From: M0103 sp040386155
GTDB taxonomy: Bacteria; Bacteroidota; Bacteroidia; Flavobacteriales_D; Crocinitomicaceae
Assembly (NCBI GenBank): GCA_040386155.1
Contig: JAZKFZ010000001.1
Location: 1 to 64,000 of the forward strand
Direction of reading: 5' to 3'
Length of the DNA: 64,000 nt
The translations under genes and the position numbers were made by a program. Below, piece by piece: positions 7,780-16,624 of the stretch; position 1 is the first letter of the stretch, and each line of letters opens with the position of its first letter. The notes below the pieces were generated by a model. It made no database searches and was not told where the DNA came from. It saw nothing but the letters and a program-made list of their open reading frames with translations.

Positions 7780-8370
7780 ATGAACATCCCAGTTACTGTT
7801 TACGCAGAAATGACCCCTAATCCAACGACAATGAAGTTCGTTGCCAATAAACATTTACTTGGAACTGGAGATTCTGTTTCATTTGGGTCGAAGGCTGAGG
7901 CAAAAGGGTATTCTCCATTAGCTGAGGAATTGTTTAATTTTCCTTTCGTTCAAAATGTATTCATTACTTCAAACTTTGTTACCATCACAAAAACAGATAA
8001 TGTACCTTGGGATTTTATCACAATGGAATTGCGCGAATTTGTAAAGAATTGGATTTCAAGTGGTGGTGATGTGTTGATTCAAATGCCCGCACCAACAGCT
8101 TCGAAACCGGAAGAAGGGAAAGAAGTAAAAGTGTTCGAAGTTTCTGAATATGACGATGCCATTCGCAATTTATTGGATGAATATGTTCGTCCAGCGGTAG
8201 AAAACGACGGTGGAAATATTGAATTTTTGGGTTATGAAGAAGGAACCGTAACGGTTTCCATGCAGGGATCGTGTGCTGGATGTCCATCATCTACAGCGAC
8301 ATTGAAATTCGGAATTGAAAATTTATTGAAACAACATTTACCTGAGGTGAAGGAAGTGGTAGCTGTGTAA
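7780..8370 (+). CDS. NifU/Nfu-type Fe-S cluster scaffold protein
   Basis: This 196-aa cytosolic protein has an Nfu N-terminal domain at about 6-95, opening with the signature AEMTPNPTTMKFVANK. A NifU C-terminal domain lies at about 118-192. The C-terminal domain has the cluster-binding CxxC in GSCAGCPSS, about residues 163-168. Nfu proteins carry [4Fe-4S] clusters to client enzymes. The two-domain layout is the usual one in Bacteroidota and mitochondria-like Nfu1. It is a single-gene unit with its own promoter, convergent with the GLPGLI gene. Confidence 0.93.
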   Translation: MNIPVTVYAEMTPNPTTMKFVANKHLLGTGDSVSFGSKAEAKGYSPLAEELFNFPFVQNVFITSNFVTITKTDNVPWDFITMELREFVKNWISSGGDVLIQMPAPTASKPEEGKEVKVFEVSEYDDAIRNLLDEYVRPAVENDGGNIEFLGYEEGTVTVSMQGSCAGCPSSTATLKFGIENLLKQHLPEVKEVVAV

Positions 8371-8408
8371 ACAATTATTCATTTTACATTTTCTAATTGT
8401 TCATTAAT

Positions 8409-9143
8409 TTACATCCACTGGAACATGGCGTCTAAATCACCAGGTTTCATCCAATTTTTCATTTTTTCTGCAAGAATTGCTTTAAGTTGCACTTCAGTGT
8501 AGACATCTTTACTTGGTAATTTGGTGGTCAACTGCTCAATTGTTGGCTTTATTTCTTTGATTTCTTTTGCAAAATACACTACACTACCGTCTTCAGTTGC
8601 CATTCCTAAAATTGTTCCTGGTAAACCTGCAAAGCCTTCAGGACCCATGGATGGTACTATTTCTAGTGAATACCAAGCGTAAATGCGTGTTGAGTCATTC
8701 ATTTCCCAAATGGCTTTTCGACAGTTATAGCCACTAATCATTCGCTTGTTATCAGTGATTTTCCACTTGCGTTGATGTATAGAGTCCTTTACAAAGGCAG
8801 GAGTACCCCATAAATCCATCGAAATAACTTTTTCTTGCGTCACAATGTTTTGATTCACTGTGTTTCGCGAGGTCAAATACTTCAAAAATCCAACATCTGC
8901 TTCATTCGGATTCTCAATGTACTTGTAAACACACAATGTATCATTGAATATCAACTCAAAATTTTCAGTGCGGTATTTGTTTTCTTCTGTAATCATGCTT
9001 CCAAGACGCGGATCTTTTCCAAATCGCTTCATCAGGTTTGTTTTACGTTCGAAAACAATTCTTCCACTCGTTATTTGAGCGAAGGATCCTGCACTTATCA
9101 ATAAGAACAGCATCAATATTAGTTTACCATCTATGCGGAGCAT
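8409..9143 (-). CDS. GLPGLI family protein
   Basis: This 244-aa secreted protein has a signal peptide ending near SAGSFAQ (residue 23). It shows the family signatures GYNCRKA at about 138-144 and GLPGTILGM at about 173-181, preceded by the typical YAWYSLEIVPSMGPEGF. GLPGLI proteins are found only in Bacteroidota, often next to a large outer-membrane barrel protein; their function is unknown. Here the gene overlaps the 3' end of the barrel gene by 20 nt, so the two are one operon and probably work together in the envelope. An alternative start is Met-11. Confidence 0.88.
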   Translation of the reverse strand: MLRIDGKLILMLFLLISAGSFAQITSGRIVFERKTNLMKRFGKDPRLGSMITEENKYRTENFELIFNDTLCVYKYIENPNEADVGFLKYLTSRNTVNQNIVTQEKVISMDLWGTPAFVKDSIHQRKWKITDNKRMISGYNCRKAIWEMNDSTRIYAWYSLEIVPSMGPEGFAGLPGTILGMATEDGSVVYFAKEIKEIKPTIEQLTTKLPSKDVYTEVQLKAILAEKMKNWMKPGDLDAMFQWM

Positions 9144-11898
9144 CTTCTTCTTTCGTTTTATTGTTATTAAATCGGTAGGTCAACTTCATTAGGAAGTAAC
9201 GTGAAACGATTGTCGTTCTGTTATCTGTAATAAAGTTCCCATTGACTACCCTAGCTGCATTAACGTTTTGATTTAGGATATCATTCCCAATCAAAGACAG
9301 CACCAAATTTTGTGTTTTCAAGAATTTTTTACTTACTTCTGCATTCAAGACGAAAAATTCTCTATTGTAAAAACCTGCATCTTTCTGGCGGTTCATGTTA
9401 AATGTTCCATCAACGCCAATTGTAAATCCTAATGGTAATTTCCATTCCACATCAGCTGAATATTGATGTACCATAAATGGAGTATTGGAAACCATGCTCA
9501 AAGAGCTCTTCGGGTTGTTGTATTGGAAGTTTCCATTTAAAACAATTTCCAACGAATCCCAACGGAACAATACTTCTAAGAAAGGATTCAAGAACAGGTT
9601 GTCAGTAGAGTTTTCCTCGTTCATTACAAGTGATTTACTTCTGTAGAAGGCTGAAATTAATCCTGGGCGCAATTCAATAATTCGCTTGTAAACTGGCACA
9701 CCACCACCTACCCAAAGATTGGCAGAGAAATTTCCATCTACATTCACAGTTTGTGAAACTTGACGCCCAAATTGATCATACGAAGTTGATGTTCCAAAGG
9801 CATTATCTGTTAACACAATGGATGTGCCTGACCAAAAATAGCTACCAGAAAGCGCCGACCATTTATTGAAGTTTGCACTCAAGGTATGCGTGTAATTTGG
9901 TTTTAAGTTTGGATTTCCAGAGCGGATTCTATTGGGGTTTGAGTTGTCTGGAATTGGCATCAAGTCATCAATGGTTGGTGCATCGGATGAGGTACGATAA
10001 CGAACATCTAAACGTGTACTCATGCTTGGTTTAAATTCATAGACAAAAACTGGCAAAATGCTGTTGATGTTTTGTGTTATTGTAGTATCTGTTAATAGGT
10101 TTCTGTTATCAATGCTAATATTTCGGGCAAATGTACCCAATCTGAACACGTGATTTTTATGAGTGTAATAGAAGGAAAATCCTGCTCTATTTTGCATTCT
10201 ATTATTATCAAAATTACTCGATAAATCATCGCGGTAGCTTGTGTAATTGCCGTTCAGTCGATCATAGGTTGAACGATTTTGACTTGAAATTCCGTATTCA
10301 AATAAATAGTTCACCTCTAAAAGCCAATCTTTTGCAAATGGTTCTTTGTAGGTAGCATCAAAATAATTTTCTATAGAATTTTTTACATTCTGTTTTTGTT
10401 GATCGATGGTATCGCTTTGCGACAATAGATAATAATCTGATTGGGTGTACAATTTAGATTCACTTTTACTGTTCGAAGTTTGGATATCGTAGCGCAGGTC
10501 TAATTCTCGTTTCTTTTTCATGAATTTACGCTCTAAAGTGATTGTTCCATTGGCTGCTAAACCATCCAAATCTACATCGTTCTCAATGTGAGTGCCTAAG
10601 GATTGAATATTGTCCTCTCCCAAAAAAGTTGAGAAATCTGAAGTTTCTCCATGGTTATTACTATAACTTAATTCAGGTCTAATACCAAGTGTAGTTAATG
10701 AGTCAATTTTGATATCAAAACGCGCATTAAGATTATGGGCCTGGTACTTGGTTAAATTTCGGGTAGAATCATCTGTAAAATACGTGGTATCCGTTAAGAA
10801 ATATTGAGATTTACTCGCAGAACGGGTGTCCAAAACATCATTGTAATATGAATAATTGAAGAGGAAATCAACATTTTCCTTTTTACCAAATTGATCCGAA
10901 TAATAGACTCCAGCCTTTAATGTTTGTGGAATTCCGCGTGTGTTATTGGAATTATCTTCCCAGAAATTTTGTGAACCAGAACTTTCATTTTCCAAGCCAA
11001 ATTTGTTGAGTTCCGAGCGACCGAAATTTGATTTTGGTGTATTTGAGCCTAAGCTAAAAACTGAAATTTTGCGCTTGCCATTAAAGTAATTGAAAAGTAA
11101 TTCACCTTCGTAGAAAGGTCGAGTACCAAAATAATTATTTACCGGAGTTGCCCAGAAGTCAGAGGCGCCAGAAACTCTACCAAAGTAGCCTTTCTTATAT
11201 CCGTCTTTCAGTTTTAAGTCAAGGACTTTAATTTTTTGATCGCTATTTCCAATATTGTCTTCGTCTTCCTTTTCATATATTTGAACGGATTCAACCCCTT
11301 CAGCGCCTAAGTTTTTGGTAGCAATGGTAGGATCAGTACCAAAAAACTCATCACCATCTACCAATACTTTAGTAATGTCCTGTCCTTGCGATTTAATTTT
11401 TCCGTCTTTATCCACTGTAATTCCAGGCAATTTTTTCAAAAGGTCTTCTACAACTGCTCCTTCTGCTACTTTGAAGGAATCGGCTACATATACTAAGGTA
11501 TCACCACGATAGAAAATTGGATTTTTATTCGAATAGATCACGATTTCATCCAATTCTTTTGCTTGGTTCGACATTCTAATTTGCGGAATATCGATTTCAA
11601 AATTATCGCTGTGCCCAAACATGAAATAGGTCTTATCGTCGTAGCCCGGACTAGAAATAATCAATGAAAAAGTATCAACTGGGAAGCCTGTCAGGGTGAA
11701 TTTTCCATCCTTATCTGAGCGGGTGTGCCCTAATAAAAGAGAATCTTTCATTCGAACGGCAATCGCTGATGCTTTCTCGAATGGCTTTGTTCCTGTTGAA
11801 TCTAAAACGGTTCCTGTAATTTTCATTGTTTGTGCGAATGAAAAATTTCCAATGTTTAGAAATAGGACAGTAAGGAGGATGTATTTGAAATGTACCAT
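9124..11898 (-). CDS. Outer membrane beta-barrel protein, TonB-receptor-like
   Basis: A 924-aa outer-membrane protein of the OMP_b-brl_3 type. From the ATG at 11898 it has a signal peptide (MVHFKYILLTVLFLNIGNFS). A CarboxypepD-regulatory-like domain follows at about 25-105. A plug-like segment at about 120-215 contains LLKKLPGITVDKDGKI and KVLVDGDEFFG, then a long Tyr/Asn-rich barrel. A TTG 21 nt upstream keeps the frame open but overlaps a likely promoter box, so ATG 11898 is preferred. It pairs with the downstream GLPGLI gene with a 20-nt overlap. Unlike true siderophore receptors, this family often lacks a known ligand. Substrate is unknown. Confidence 0.85.
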   Translation of the reverse strand: MVHFKYILLTVLFLNIGNFSFAQTMKITGTVLDSTGTKPFEKASAIAVRMKDSLLLGHTRSDKDGKFTLTGFPVDTFSLIISSPGYDDKTYFMFGHSDNFEIDIPQIRMSNQAKELDEIVIYSNKNPIFYRGDTLVYVADSFKVAEGAVVEDLLKKLPGITVDKDGKIKSQGQDITKVLVDGDEFFGTDPTIATKNLGAEGVESVQIYEKEDEDNIGNSDQKIKVLDLKLKDGYKKGYFGRVSGASDFWATPVNNYFGTRPFYEGELLFNYFNGKRKISVFSLGSNTPKSNFGRSELNKFGLENESSGSQNFWEDNSNNTRGIPQTLKAGVYYSDQFGKKENVDFLFNYSYYNDVLDTRSASKSQYFLTDTTYFTDDSTRNLTKYQAHNLNARFDIKIDSLTTLGIRPELSYSNNHGETSDFSTFLGEDNIQSLGTHIENDVDLDGLAANGTITLERKFMKKKRELDLRYDIQTSNSKSESKLYTQSDYYLLSQSDTIDQQKQNVKNSIENYFDATYKEPFAKDWLLEVNYLFEYGISSQNRSTYDRLNGNYTSYRDDLSSNFDNNRMQNRAGFSFYYTHKNHVFRLGTFARNISIDNRNLLTDTTITQNINSILPVFVYEFKPSMSTRLDVRYRTSSDAPTIDDLMPIPDNSNPNRIRSGNPNLKPNYTHTLSANFNKWSALSGSYFWSGTSIVLTDNAFGTSTSYDQFGRQVSQTVNVDGNFSANLWVGGGVPVYKRIIELRPGLISAFYRSKSLVMNEENSTDNLFLNPFLEVLFRWDSLEIVLNGNFQYNNPKSSLSMVSNTPFMVHQYSADVEWKLPLGFTIGVDGTFNMNRQKDAGFYNREFFVLNAEVSKKFLKTQNLVLSLIGNDILNQNVNAARVVNGNFITDNRTTIVSRYFLMKLTYRFNNNKTKEEDAPHRW

Positions 11899-11916
11899 AA
11901 TGTTGCTAACGTATGA

Positions 11917-11924
11917 CAAGATTA
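11917..11924 (-). promoter_or_regulatory. Possible -7 box of the barrel/GLPGLI operon
   Basis: On the minus strand TAATCTTG differs from TAnnTTTG at one base and sits 18 nt before the ATG at 11898. It overlaps the upstream in-frame TTG, arguing against that codon as the start. Confidence 0.3.
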
Positions 11925-11997
11925 CGCGAAAACGCTGTAATGACGTTTAAAATTTTGTCAAATGGGGTTTACAATTGATGAAAGGTTAAAATCTTGA

Positions 11998-12786
11998 CTA
12001 TTTGAGGATTTTTGCAGCCAACAAAATTTGAAATTCAAAGCCTTGATTATCAATAACACGTTCAAATTGAACTTCCAAAGGAATGCCAACATACGCACGT
12101 TGATTAGCTTTCAATTTCCCGATATCACCTTCGTTGTGTTGCACGGTAATACCAGAGGTGAAGCCTTCTTCTTTATTTTCTCCAACAATCAAAATTTCAA
12201 TGGTGCCATTGCCCCCAAATCCTTGAAAAGTGGTTGCGAAAGGACCTTCTTGATTGAGAATTTGCATAGCATTTTTGCTTGGGCAATCACTTGTTTTTAC
12301 CATTGAAAACAAATTCATTTCTAATTGTTCTTCAAATTCAGCAGTTCTTTCTTCGGTGAAAAATACCTTGTCATTTTTGTAATACGAAACGCGTTCTACA
12401 AATTGCGGAGTGCTGCGAAGATTGTCTTGGTAGATTTCTTTTGTTGCCAATCGCTTTCCTTTTTCGAAGTAGAACAAGCGTTTTCCAAAATTTCCTGTTT
12501 TTGAATCGGAGAATTTCTCTTCAATTTTGATGATTTCTTCCTTTTCAGTAAGAAATGCAGAGGCCTCTTCTGTGGAACCGTTGGTGTGTGTGTAGCTCAA
12601 ACTATTGGCAACAATAAGGGCCGAGTTAGTATCAATCGCTAAAATTTTTCCATCAATTTCTTCTTTCCCATCGAAGTGAGAAATTGAACTTTCAGCACCA
12701 ATTACTTCGTCGGAATTCGTTTTGGAAGTACACGCTGAAAAAGCGAGCATTCCAGCAAGGACAATTAGAGGCAAAATAACTTTCAT
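11998..12786 (-). CDS. Hypothetical lipoprotein (262 aa)
   Basis: The N-terminus MKVILPLIVLAGMLAFSACTSK is a lipoprotein signal with Cys-19 in a lipobox (AFSAC). The mature part is soluble and mixed in charge, with one further Cys near residue 168 (KTSDCPSK) and no recognised domain. It includes short beta-rich stretches such as YYKNDKVFFTEERTAEF, reminiscent of YD-like or MORN-like antitoxin folds, but the match is too weak to name. It has its own promoter and no operon partner. Function unknown. Confidence 0.75.
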   Translation of the reverse strand: MKVILPLIVLAGMLAFSACTSKTNSDEVIGAESSISHFDGKEEIDGKILAIDTNSALIVANSLSYTHTNGSTEEASAFLTEKEEIIKIEEKFSDSKTGNFGKRLFYFEKGKRLATKEIYQDNLRSTPQFVERVSYYKNDKVFFTEERTAEFEEQLEMNLFSMVKTSDCPSKNAMQILNQEGPFATTFQGFGGNGTIEILIVGENKEEGFTSGITVQHNEGDIGKLKANQRAYVGIPLEVQFERVIDNQGFEFQILLAAKILK

Positions 12787-12809
12787 AGACTATGTAACTA
12801 CGTTTGGTA

Positions 12810-12817
12810 CAAAAGTA
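12810..12817 (-). promoter_or_regulatory. -7 box of the lipoprotein gene
   Basis: On the minus strand TACTTTTG fits TAnnTTTG, 23 nt before the ATG at 12786. Confidence 0.45.
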
Positions 12818-12921
12818 ACAAGAATTGAAAAGGAATGTATAAAAAATACTGAGAATAGGTTCTCCCTCTTGCAGCCAAGCAGCTTCATCATTTAAAATTG
12901 CTGCAGTGCCATTTTTACAAC

Positions 12922-12964
12922 CGAACCCTGAGGCTCTCGAAGGGTGTGGCTCTCGAAGGGTTCG
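12922..12964. repeat. Interspersed palindromic repeat with internal direct repeat
   Basis: Outer arms CGAACCCT (12922-12929) and AGGGTTCG (12957-12964) are inverted. Inside, GGCTCTCGAAGGGT occurs twice (12932-12945 and 12948-12961), a 16-bp period. GAACCCTGAGGCTCTCGAAGGG-like blocks look like the small non-coding repeats scattered in Bacteroidota genomes. CCGAACCCT also appears at 331-339, just after the 94-bp array. Confidence 0.6.
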
Positions 12965-12996
12965 CTTGTATTGATTTTGCACCATTTCTCAATAAA

Positions 12997-13025
12997 AAAG
13001 CCGACTACAAACTGTAATCGGCTTT
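12997..13025 (-). terminator. Terminator of the 119-aa hypothetical gene
   Basis: On the minus strand a 13-bp stem (AAAGCCGATTACA / TGTAGTCGGCTTT, one G-T pair) with a GTT loop is followed by TTTATT. It lies 22 bp past the stop at 13048. Confidence 0.8.
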
Positions 13026-13047
13026 CCTAAATTCTTATACCTTCAAG

Positions 13048-13407
13048 TTAATACAATTCTGTTTTCAAGGCAGAACGGTAATCTTTAATTTCTTCTCTGT
13101 TGATTTTGTGCTCTGCGTTTTTAAGCAGCGTTAACAAGTACAATAAATTGTCTTTACTCTCAATTTCAATCGGAAACTCGTTGCCTTCTTCGTCTTCCTC
13201 ATACTGCGCTTGAACGTCAAAATTTTCACGGTCAATTAAAAACTCATACGTCAAGCGTAAAACTTTTGTAACCAAAGGATCTTGCTCTTTCAAAGAAAGC
13301 TCACGCAATTCCTTAAGATCATCCACCAATTTATCGGCTTTCAATCCTTTTTTGTTTACTTTCTCAATAATGGAATCTAACTTTTGATTAGCTACAGCAA
13401 GTTTCAT
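13048..13407 (-). CDS. Hypothetical cytosolic helical protein (119 aa)
   Basis: The chosen start, ATG 13407, gives MKLAVANQKLDSIIEKVNKK and a 119-aa charged, mostly helical protein without signal peptide or membrane segment. The frame stays open 37 codons further upstream, but a TACTTTTG promoter box at 13446-13453 lies inside that extension, so the shorter form is preferred. The middle has an acidic patch (QAQYEEDEEGNEFPIEIESKD) and the C-terminus is Lys/Glu-rich (KDYRSALKTELY). I do not recognise the family. It is a single-gene unit with a strong terminator. Confidence 0.7.
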   Translation of the reverse strand: MKLAVANQKLDSIIEKVNKKGLKADKLVDDLKELRELSLKEQDPLVTKVLRLTYEFLIDRENFDVQAQYEEDEEGNEFPIEIESKDNLLYLLTLLKNAEHKINREEIKDYRSALKTELY

Positions 13408-13445
13408 AATTTTTGTTTTGCGAACGATTATCGACTGTTCAAGTA

Positions 13446-13453
13446 CAAAAGTA
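13446..13453 (-). promoter_or_regulatory. -7 box of the 119-aa hypothetical gene
   Basis: On the minus strand TACTTTTG matches TAnnTTTG, 38 nt before ATG 13407. It fixes the start by excluding the longer reading frame. Confidence 0.5.
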
Positions 13454-13598
13454 AACAAATCGGATAATATTTTTTGATTTGATGAAAATTTGTGTGCTTT
13501 TTTTTCACTTTCGCTCAAAAATCAGTCTAAAACTTGCCAAAAAAAGTGATTTTCTTCATTTCTAGTTTCTAAGCCGTCATTTTTTAAGGGCGAAATTG

Positions 13599-13606
13599 TA
13601 TTTTTG
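13599..13606 (+). promoter_or_regulatory. -7 box of the LysE-family gene
   Basis: TATTTTTG matches TAnnTTTG, 20 nt before the ATG at 13627. Confidence 0.5.
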
Positions 13607-13626
13607 TAATAATCCTTATCTCAAAA

Positions 13627-14268
13627 ATGATCATTAAAGCAATTATTACCGGTTTAATACTTAGCATCATGGTGGGACCTACGTTCTTCTTGCTGCTCGA
13701 GACAAGTATTAAGCGTGGTGTAAGAGCTGCATTGTATTTTGACCTAGGGGTTTTAATTGCAGATATCCTATACATTGCCATCGCCTACGTGTTTTTTGCC
13801 GAAGTAGCAACGCTCACTAAATCTGGGAATAATAGTGTGCTAAAGATTGTTGGAGGAATCATATTCGTTAGCTATGGTGCATTATCCTGGTTTAAGAAAC
13901 CAAAGACCATCAAAGTAAATGAACTAGGAATTGCGACCAATTCTGCCAACGATTATTTCATACTTTGTTTGAAAGGCTTCCTGCTAAATATGGCAAATCC
14001 ATTGATCATTTTCTACTGGTTTACCGTAATGACTACTGTTGGAAATAGACAAACTGCCGATGGACACATCATGCATTCGAGCCTTATATTATTCGTCACT
14101 ATTATTCTTGTTACCTTCTTTGCCATTGATATTTTAAAGATTTTAGGAGCTAAAAAATTGCGCCCCCTCATTAACGATCAATTGCTTTTTGGCCTCAATC
14201 GTGTAATTTGTCTCATCTTCTTTGTCTTCGGTATTATTCTTGTATTACAGGGCATACTTCCACTGTAA
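13627..14268 (+). CDS. LysE family amino-acid exporter
   Basis: This 213-aa inner-membrane protein has about six hydrophobic helices. The LysE/RhtB opening is typical: ITGLILSIMVGPTFFLLLETSIKRGVRAAL, with the conserved G-P pair and a following basic turn. The second conserved block is LCLKGFLLNMANPLIIFYWFTVMT (the NP motif). Family members export amino acids or similar small molecules using the proton gradient; the substrate cannot be read from sequence. The MORN-repeat gene begins shortly after the stop and may share its transcript. Confidence 0.9.
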   Translation: MIIKAIITGLILSIMVGPTFFLLLETSIKRGVRAALYFDLGVLIADILYIAIAYVFFAEVATLTKSGNNSVLKIVGGIIFVSYGALSWFKKPKTIKVNELGIATNSANDYFILCLKGFLLNMANPLIIFYWFTVMTTVGNRQTADGHIMHSSLILFVTIILVTFFAIDILKILGAKKLRPLINDQLLFGLNRVICLIFFVFGIILVLQGILPL

Positions 14269-14327
14269 CTTTGAAAAAGATGAGGGTTATGAAACTAAAA
14301 TTCCATTCTAAAAAACCATTTTCTACA

Positions 14328-16037
14328 ATGAATATCAGGCTTTTTTTTCTCTTCATTTTATTTTTTACTTCGCTTGATGCCCAAGAGGTTCTCAAAGAAA
14401 ATTTATCTAAAAAAGTAACCATTTACTGGGATTACAATAGAACGCAACCGCAAGCAACTGGTAGCTATTTTGTAGATCAAACAGGCGAATCGACACTTAA
14501 ACACGGTAAATGGATGTACTTCGATCGACTTGGAGAAGTTGAAGAAGAGCGCAATTATTACAAAGATCTATTACATGGCAAAGTAGCCTCGTTTTTTCCC
14601 GCAGGCAATCCAAAACAATTGGGTTATTTTATTCTAAATCGGCAAGACAGCATTTTTCGCGAATGGAATGAAAATGCTAAACTCACCACTGAAGGAAATT
14701 ATAAGTTAGGTAATCCAACAGGAATTTGGCGCTATTTCTACCCCGATGGAAGAGAAAAATCATCCGAAGAAACAAAAGCAGGAATCAATTACATACACGC
14801 ATTTTGGTTGCCAGACGAAAAACACACACAAACCATCATCGACGGCGAAGGAGAAATGTCTACGTATTTTAGTACCGGTCGTGTGAAAGAATGGTACAAC
14901 TTCAAAGATGGATTGAAAAACGGTCCCTTCGAAGAATTTAGTATTTATGGCTACCAATTGCTAACTGGTTCTTTTAAAAATGGTGAAAAAGATAGCACGT
15001 GGACCTACCATTACTACACTGGCGACATTGAAAAAATAAGTACTTACGCTGCAGGAAAATTGAATGGTCCGTACAAGTATTTTTACGATACAGGCGTACT
15101 GAATGTGGAAGGATCGTACAAAGACGGTAAGAAAGAAGGGGAATGGACATGGTACACCAATCAAGGACAACGAGATCAACAAGGTGGCTTTAAAGACGAT
15201 TTACAGCATGGTTTGTGGACATACTGGTTTCCAAATGGACAAGTATCCTATACTGCGCATTACACTGATGGAAAAAAATCAGGAGAATGGAGCTATTTCT
15301 ATCAAAATGGTGCAAAATTCAAAGTGGGGTCTTTTGACAATGATGAGAAAAATGGAAATTGGAAAACGTGGTATGAAAACGGTAATTTGTTGATGAATGG
15401 TGACTACCTCAATGGCAAGGAACAAGGGAAATGGGATAATTATTGGGAAAATGGTACCCTAAAAAACACTACCACTTTTAAAAATGGTAACATGTCAGGC
15501 GATTGGCTGTCGTACTATCCATCTGGAAAACTGAAATTAACAGGTGTTTACAAAGATAATTTCAAAACCGGAAAATGGATCAATTACTTCGAAAATGGCA
15601 ATGTGAAAGACGAAGTAACTTACAAGATCTTTTCTGAAAAGTCGAAAGTAGACTACGGCTTCATGAAAAAACGTGTTCGAAAGGAAAGCAAAGAACATGG
15701 CTTGGCAGTGTACTACTCCGACAAAGATTACCGTAAAACAGAGGAAGGAAAATTTGTCAATGGATCGAAAGATGGACTCTGGACTGCGTATTACCCAGGA
15801 GGAAAATATGCTGCGGTCACATCCACTTATGCCAATGGAGAATTAAATGGTACGATGAAAAACTATGATCGTCGCGGTAAACTATTGCAAGAAATAGAAT
15901 ACAAAGATGGCTTGAAACACGGTAAATTTATCATCTACGACAAAAAAGGGAAAGCGTCAATTACCAAACAATTCGAGTACGGGATGGAAATCATCAAGGG
16001 CAACGAAATGAGAGGTGGTGGTTTTTCTCCAAATTAA
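14328..16037 (+). CDS. Secreted MORN/YwqK-type repeat protein
   Basis: From ATG 14328 this is a 569-aa protein with a signal peptide (MNIRLFFLFILFFTSLDAQ). In-frame ATGs at 14280 and 14292 would add a long basic N-region, so 14328 is preferred. The rest is about 18-20 MORN_2 repeats of roughly 23 residues, of the pattern GxWxxYYxNGxLxxxGxYxxGKxxG. Examples are GEWTWYTNQGQRDQQGGFKD and GKWINYFENGNVKDEVTYK. Such proteins are often auto-named YwqK antitoxin, but in Bacteroidota the exported long versions have no proven toxin partner and none is seen here. The repeats should form an extended beta-sheet solenoid in the periplasm or on the surface. The stop shares the tetranucleotide TTAA with the convergent marC gene. 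Confidence 0.85.
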   Translation: MNIRLFFLFILFFTSLDAQEVLKENLSKKVTIYWDYNRTQPQATGSYFVDQTGESTLKHGKWMYFDRLGEVEEERNYYKDLLHGKVASFFPAGNPKQLGYFILNRQDSIFREWNENAKLTTEGNYKLGNPTGIWRYFYPDGREKSSEETKAGINYIHAFWLPDEKHTQTIIDGEGEMSTYFSTGRVKEWYNFKDGLKNGPFEEFSIYGYQLLTGSFKNGEKDSTWTYHYYTGDIEKISTYAAGKLNGPYKYFYDTGVLNVEGSYKDGKKEGEWTWYTNQGQRDQQGGFKDDLQHGLWTYWFPNGQVSYTAHYTDGKKSGEWSYFYQNGAKFKVGSFDNDEKNGNWKTWYENGNLLMNGDYLNGKEQGKWDNYWENGTLKNTTTFKNGNMSGDWLSYYPSGKLKLTGVYKDNFKTGKWINYFENGNVKDEVTYKIFSEKSKVDYGFMKKRVRKESKEHGLAVYYSDKDYRKTEEGKFVNGSKDGLWTAYYPGGKYAAVTSTYANGELNGTMKNYDRRGKLLQEIEYKDGLKHGKFIIYDKKGKASITKQFEYGMEIIKGNEMRGGGFSPN

Positions 16038-16624
16038 AACAACTCTTGGATATTCTTCGTGAACAACTTAATGGCAATCGCCAACAAGATAATTCCGAAC
16101 ACTTTTTTCAAGATAGCAATGCCACCTTCACCCAAAAGTCGCTCAATGCGATTGGTTGATTTTAGTACAGCGAATACCACAAAAACATTGAATAAAATAG
16201 CAATGATGATGTTTATTTGATCATACTCTGCACGTAAAGAAACGAGTGTAGTCATTGTTCCTGCTCCCGCAATGATGGGGAATGCCAAGGGAACAATACT
16301 CGCTGTTTTTCCAGTCCCAGTATCACGAAAAATGCGAACGCCCAAAATCATTTCCATTGCCATGATAAATAATATCAGGGAACCAGCAACCGCAAACGAT
16401 TCGATGGTAACACCAAACAAAGTCAAGATGCTATCTCCTAAAAACAGAAAGCCTATCATGATGCATAACGAAACGAAACTGGTGCGTAATTCATGAATAT
16501 CCCCTGCGCTTTCTTTCAGTTTTATAATAATAGGAATTGATCCCACAATATCAATTACGGCAAAAAGTACCGTCGCAGCTTTAAAGATCTCTGTCCAATC
16601 AAACCCTCCAAAAAAATTTTCCAT
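16034..16624 (-). CDS. MarC family integral membrane protein
   Basis: This 196-aa protein has about six transmembrane helices. Family features include the opening TVLFAVIDIVGSIPIIIKL, the central MAMEMILGVRIF and the loop PLAFPIIAGAGTMTTLVSL. MarC/UPF0056 proteins are inner-membrane proteins of unclear function; an early link to antibiotic resistance was not upheld. ATG 16624 overlaps the purN stop by one base (TGATG), so the genes are translationally coupled; a GTG one codon upstream is the alternative. The 3' end overlaps the convergent MORN gene in a shared TTAA. Confidence 0.9.
   Translation of the reverse strand: MENFFGGFDWTEIFKAATVLFAVIDIVGSIPIIIKLKESAGDIHELRTSFVSLCIMIGFLFLGDSILTLFGVTIESFAVAGSLILFIMAMEMILGVRIFRDTGTGKTASIVPLAFPIIAGAGTMTTLVSLRAEYDQINIIIAILFNVFVVFAVLKSTNRIERLLGEGGIAILKKVFGIILLAIAIKLFTKNIQELF

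Noticed and set aside
8371..8401. Terminator between the NifU-like and GLPGLI genes
   Set aside because: AACAATTA/TAATTGTT can pair, but the stem is all weak pairs around a 16-nt loop with no T tract, so it is not supported.
14280..14327. Longer start for the MORN protein
   Set aside because: It would place 16 extra basic residues before a well-formed signal peptide; ATG 14328 gives a normal exported protein.
14328..16037. Toxin-antitoxin module (YwqK label)
   Set aside because: No toxin gene adjoins it; neighbours are a LysE exporter and marC, and the protein is exported.
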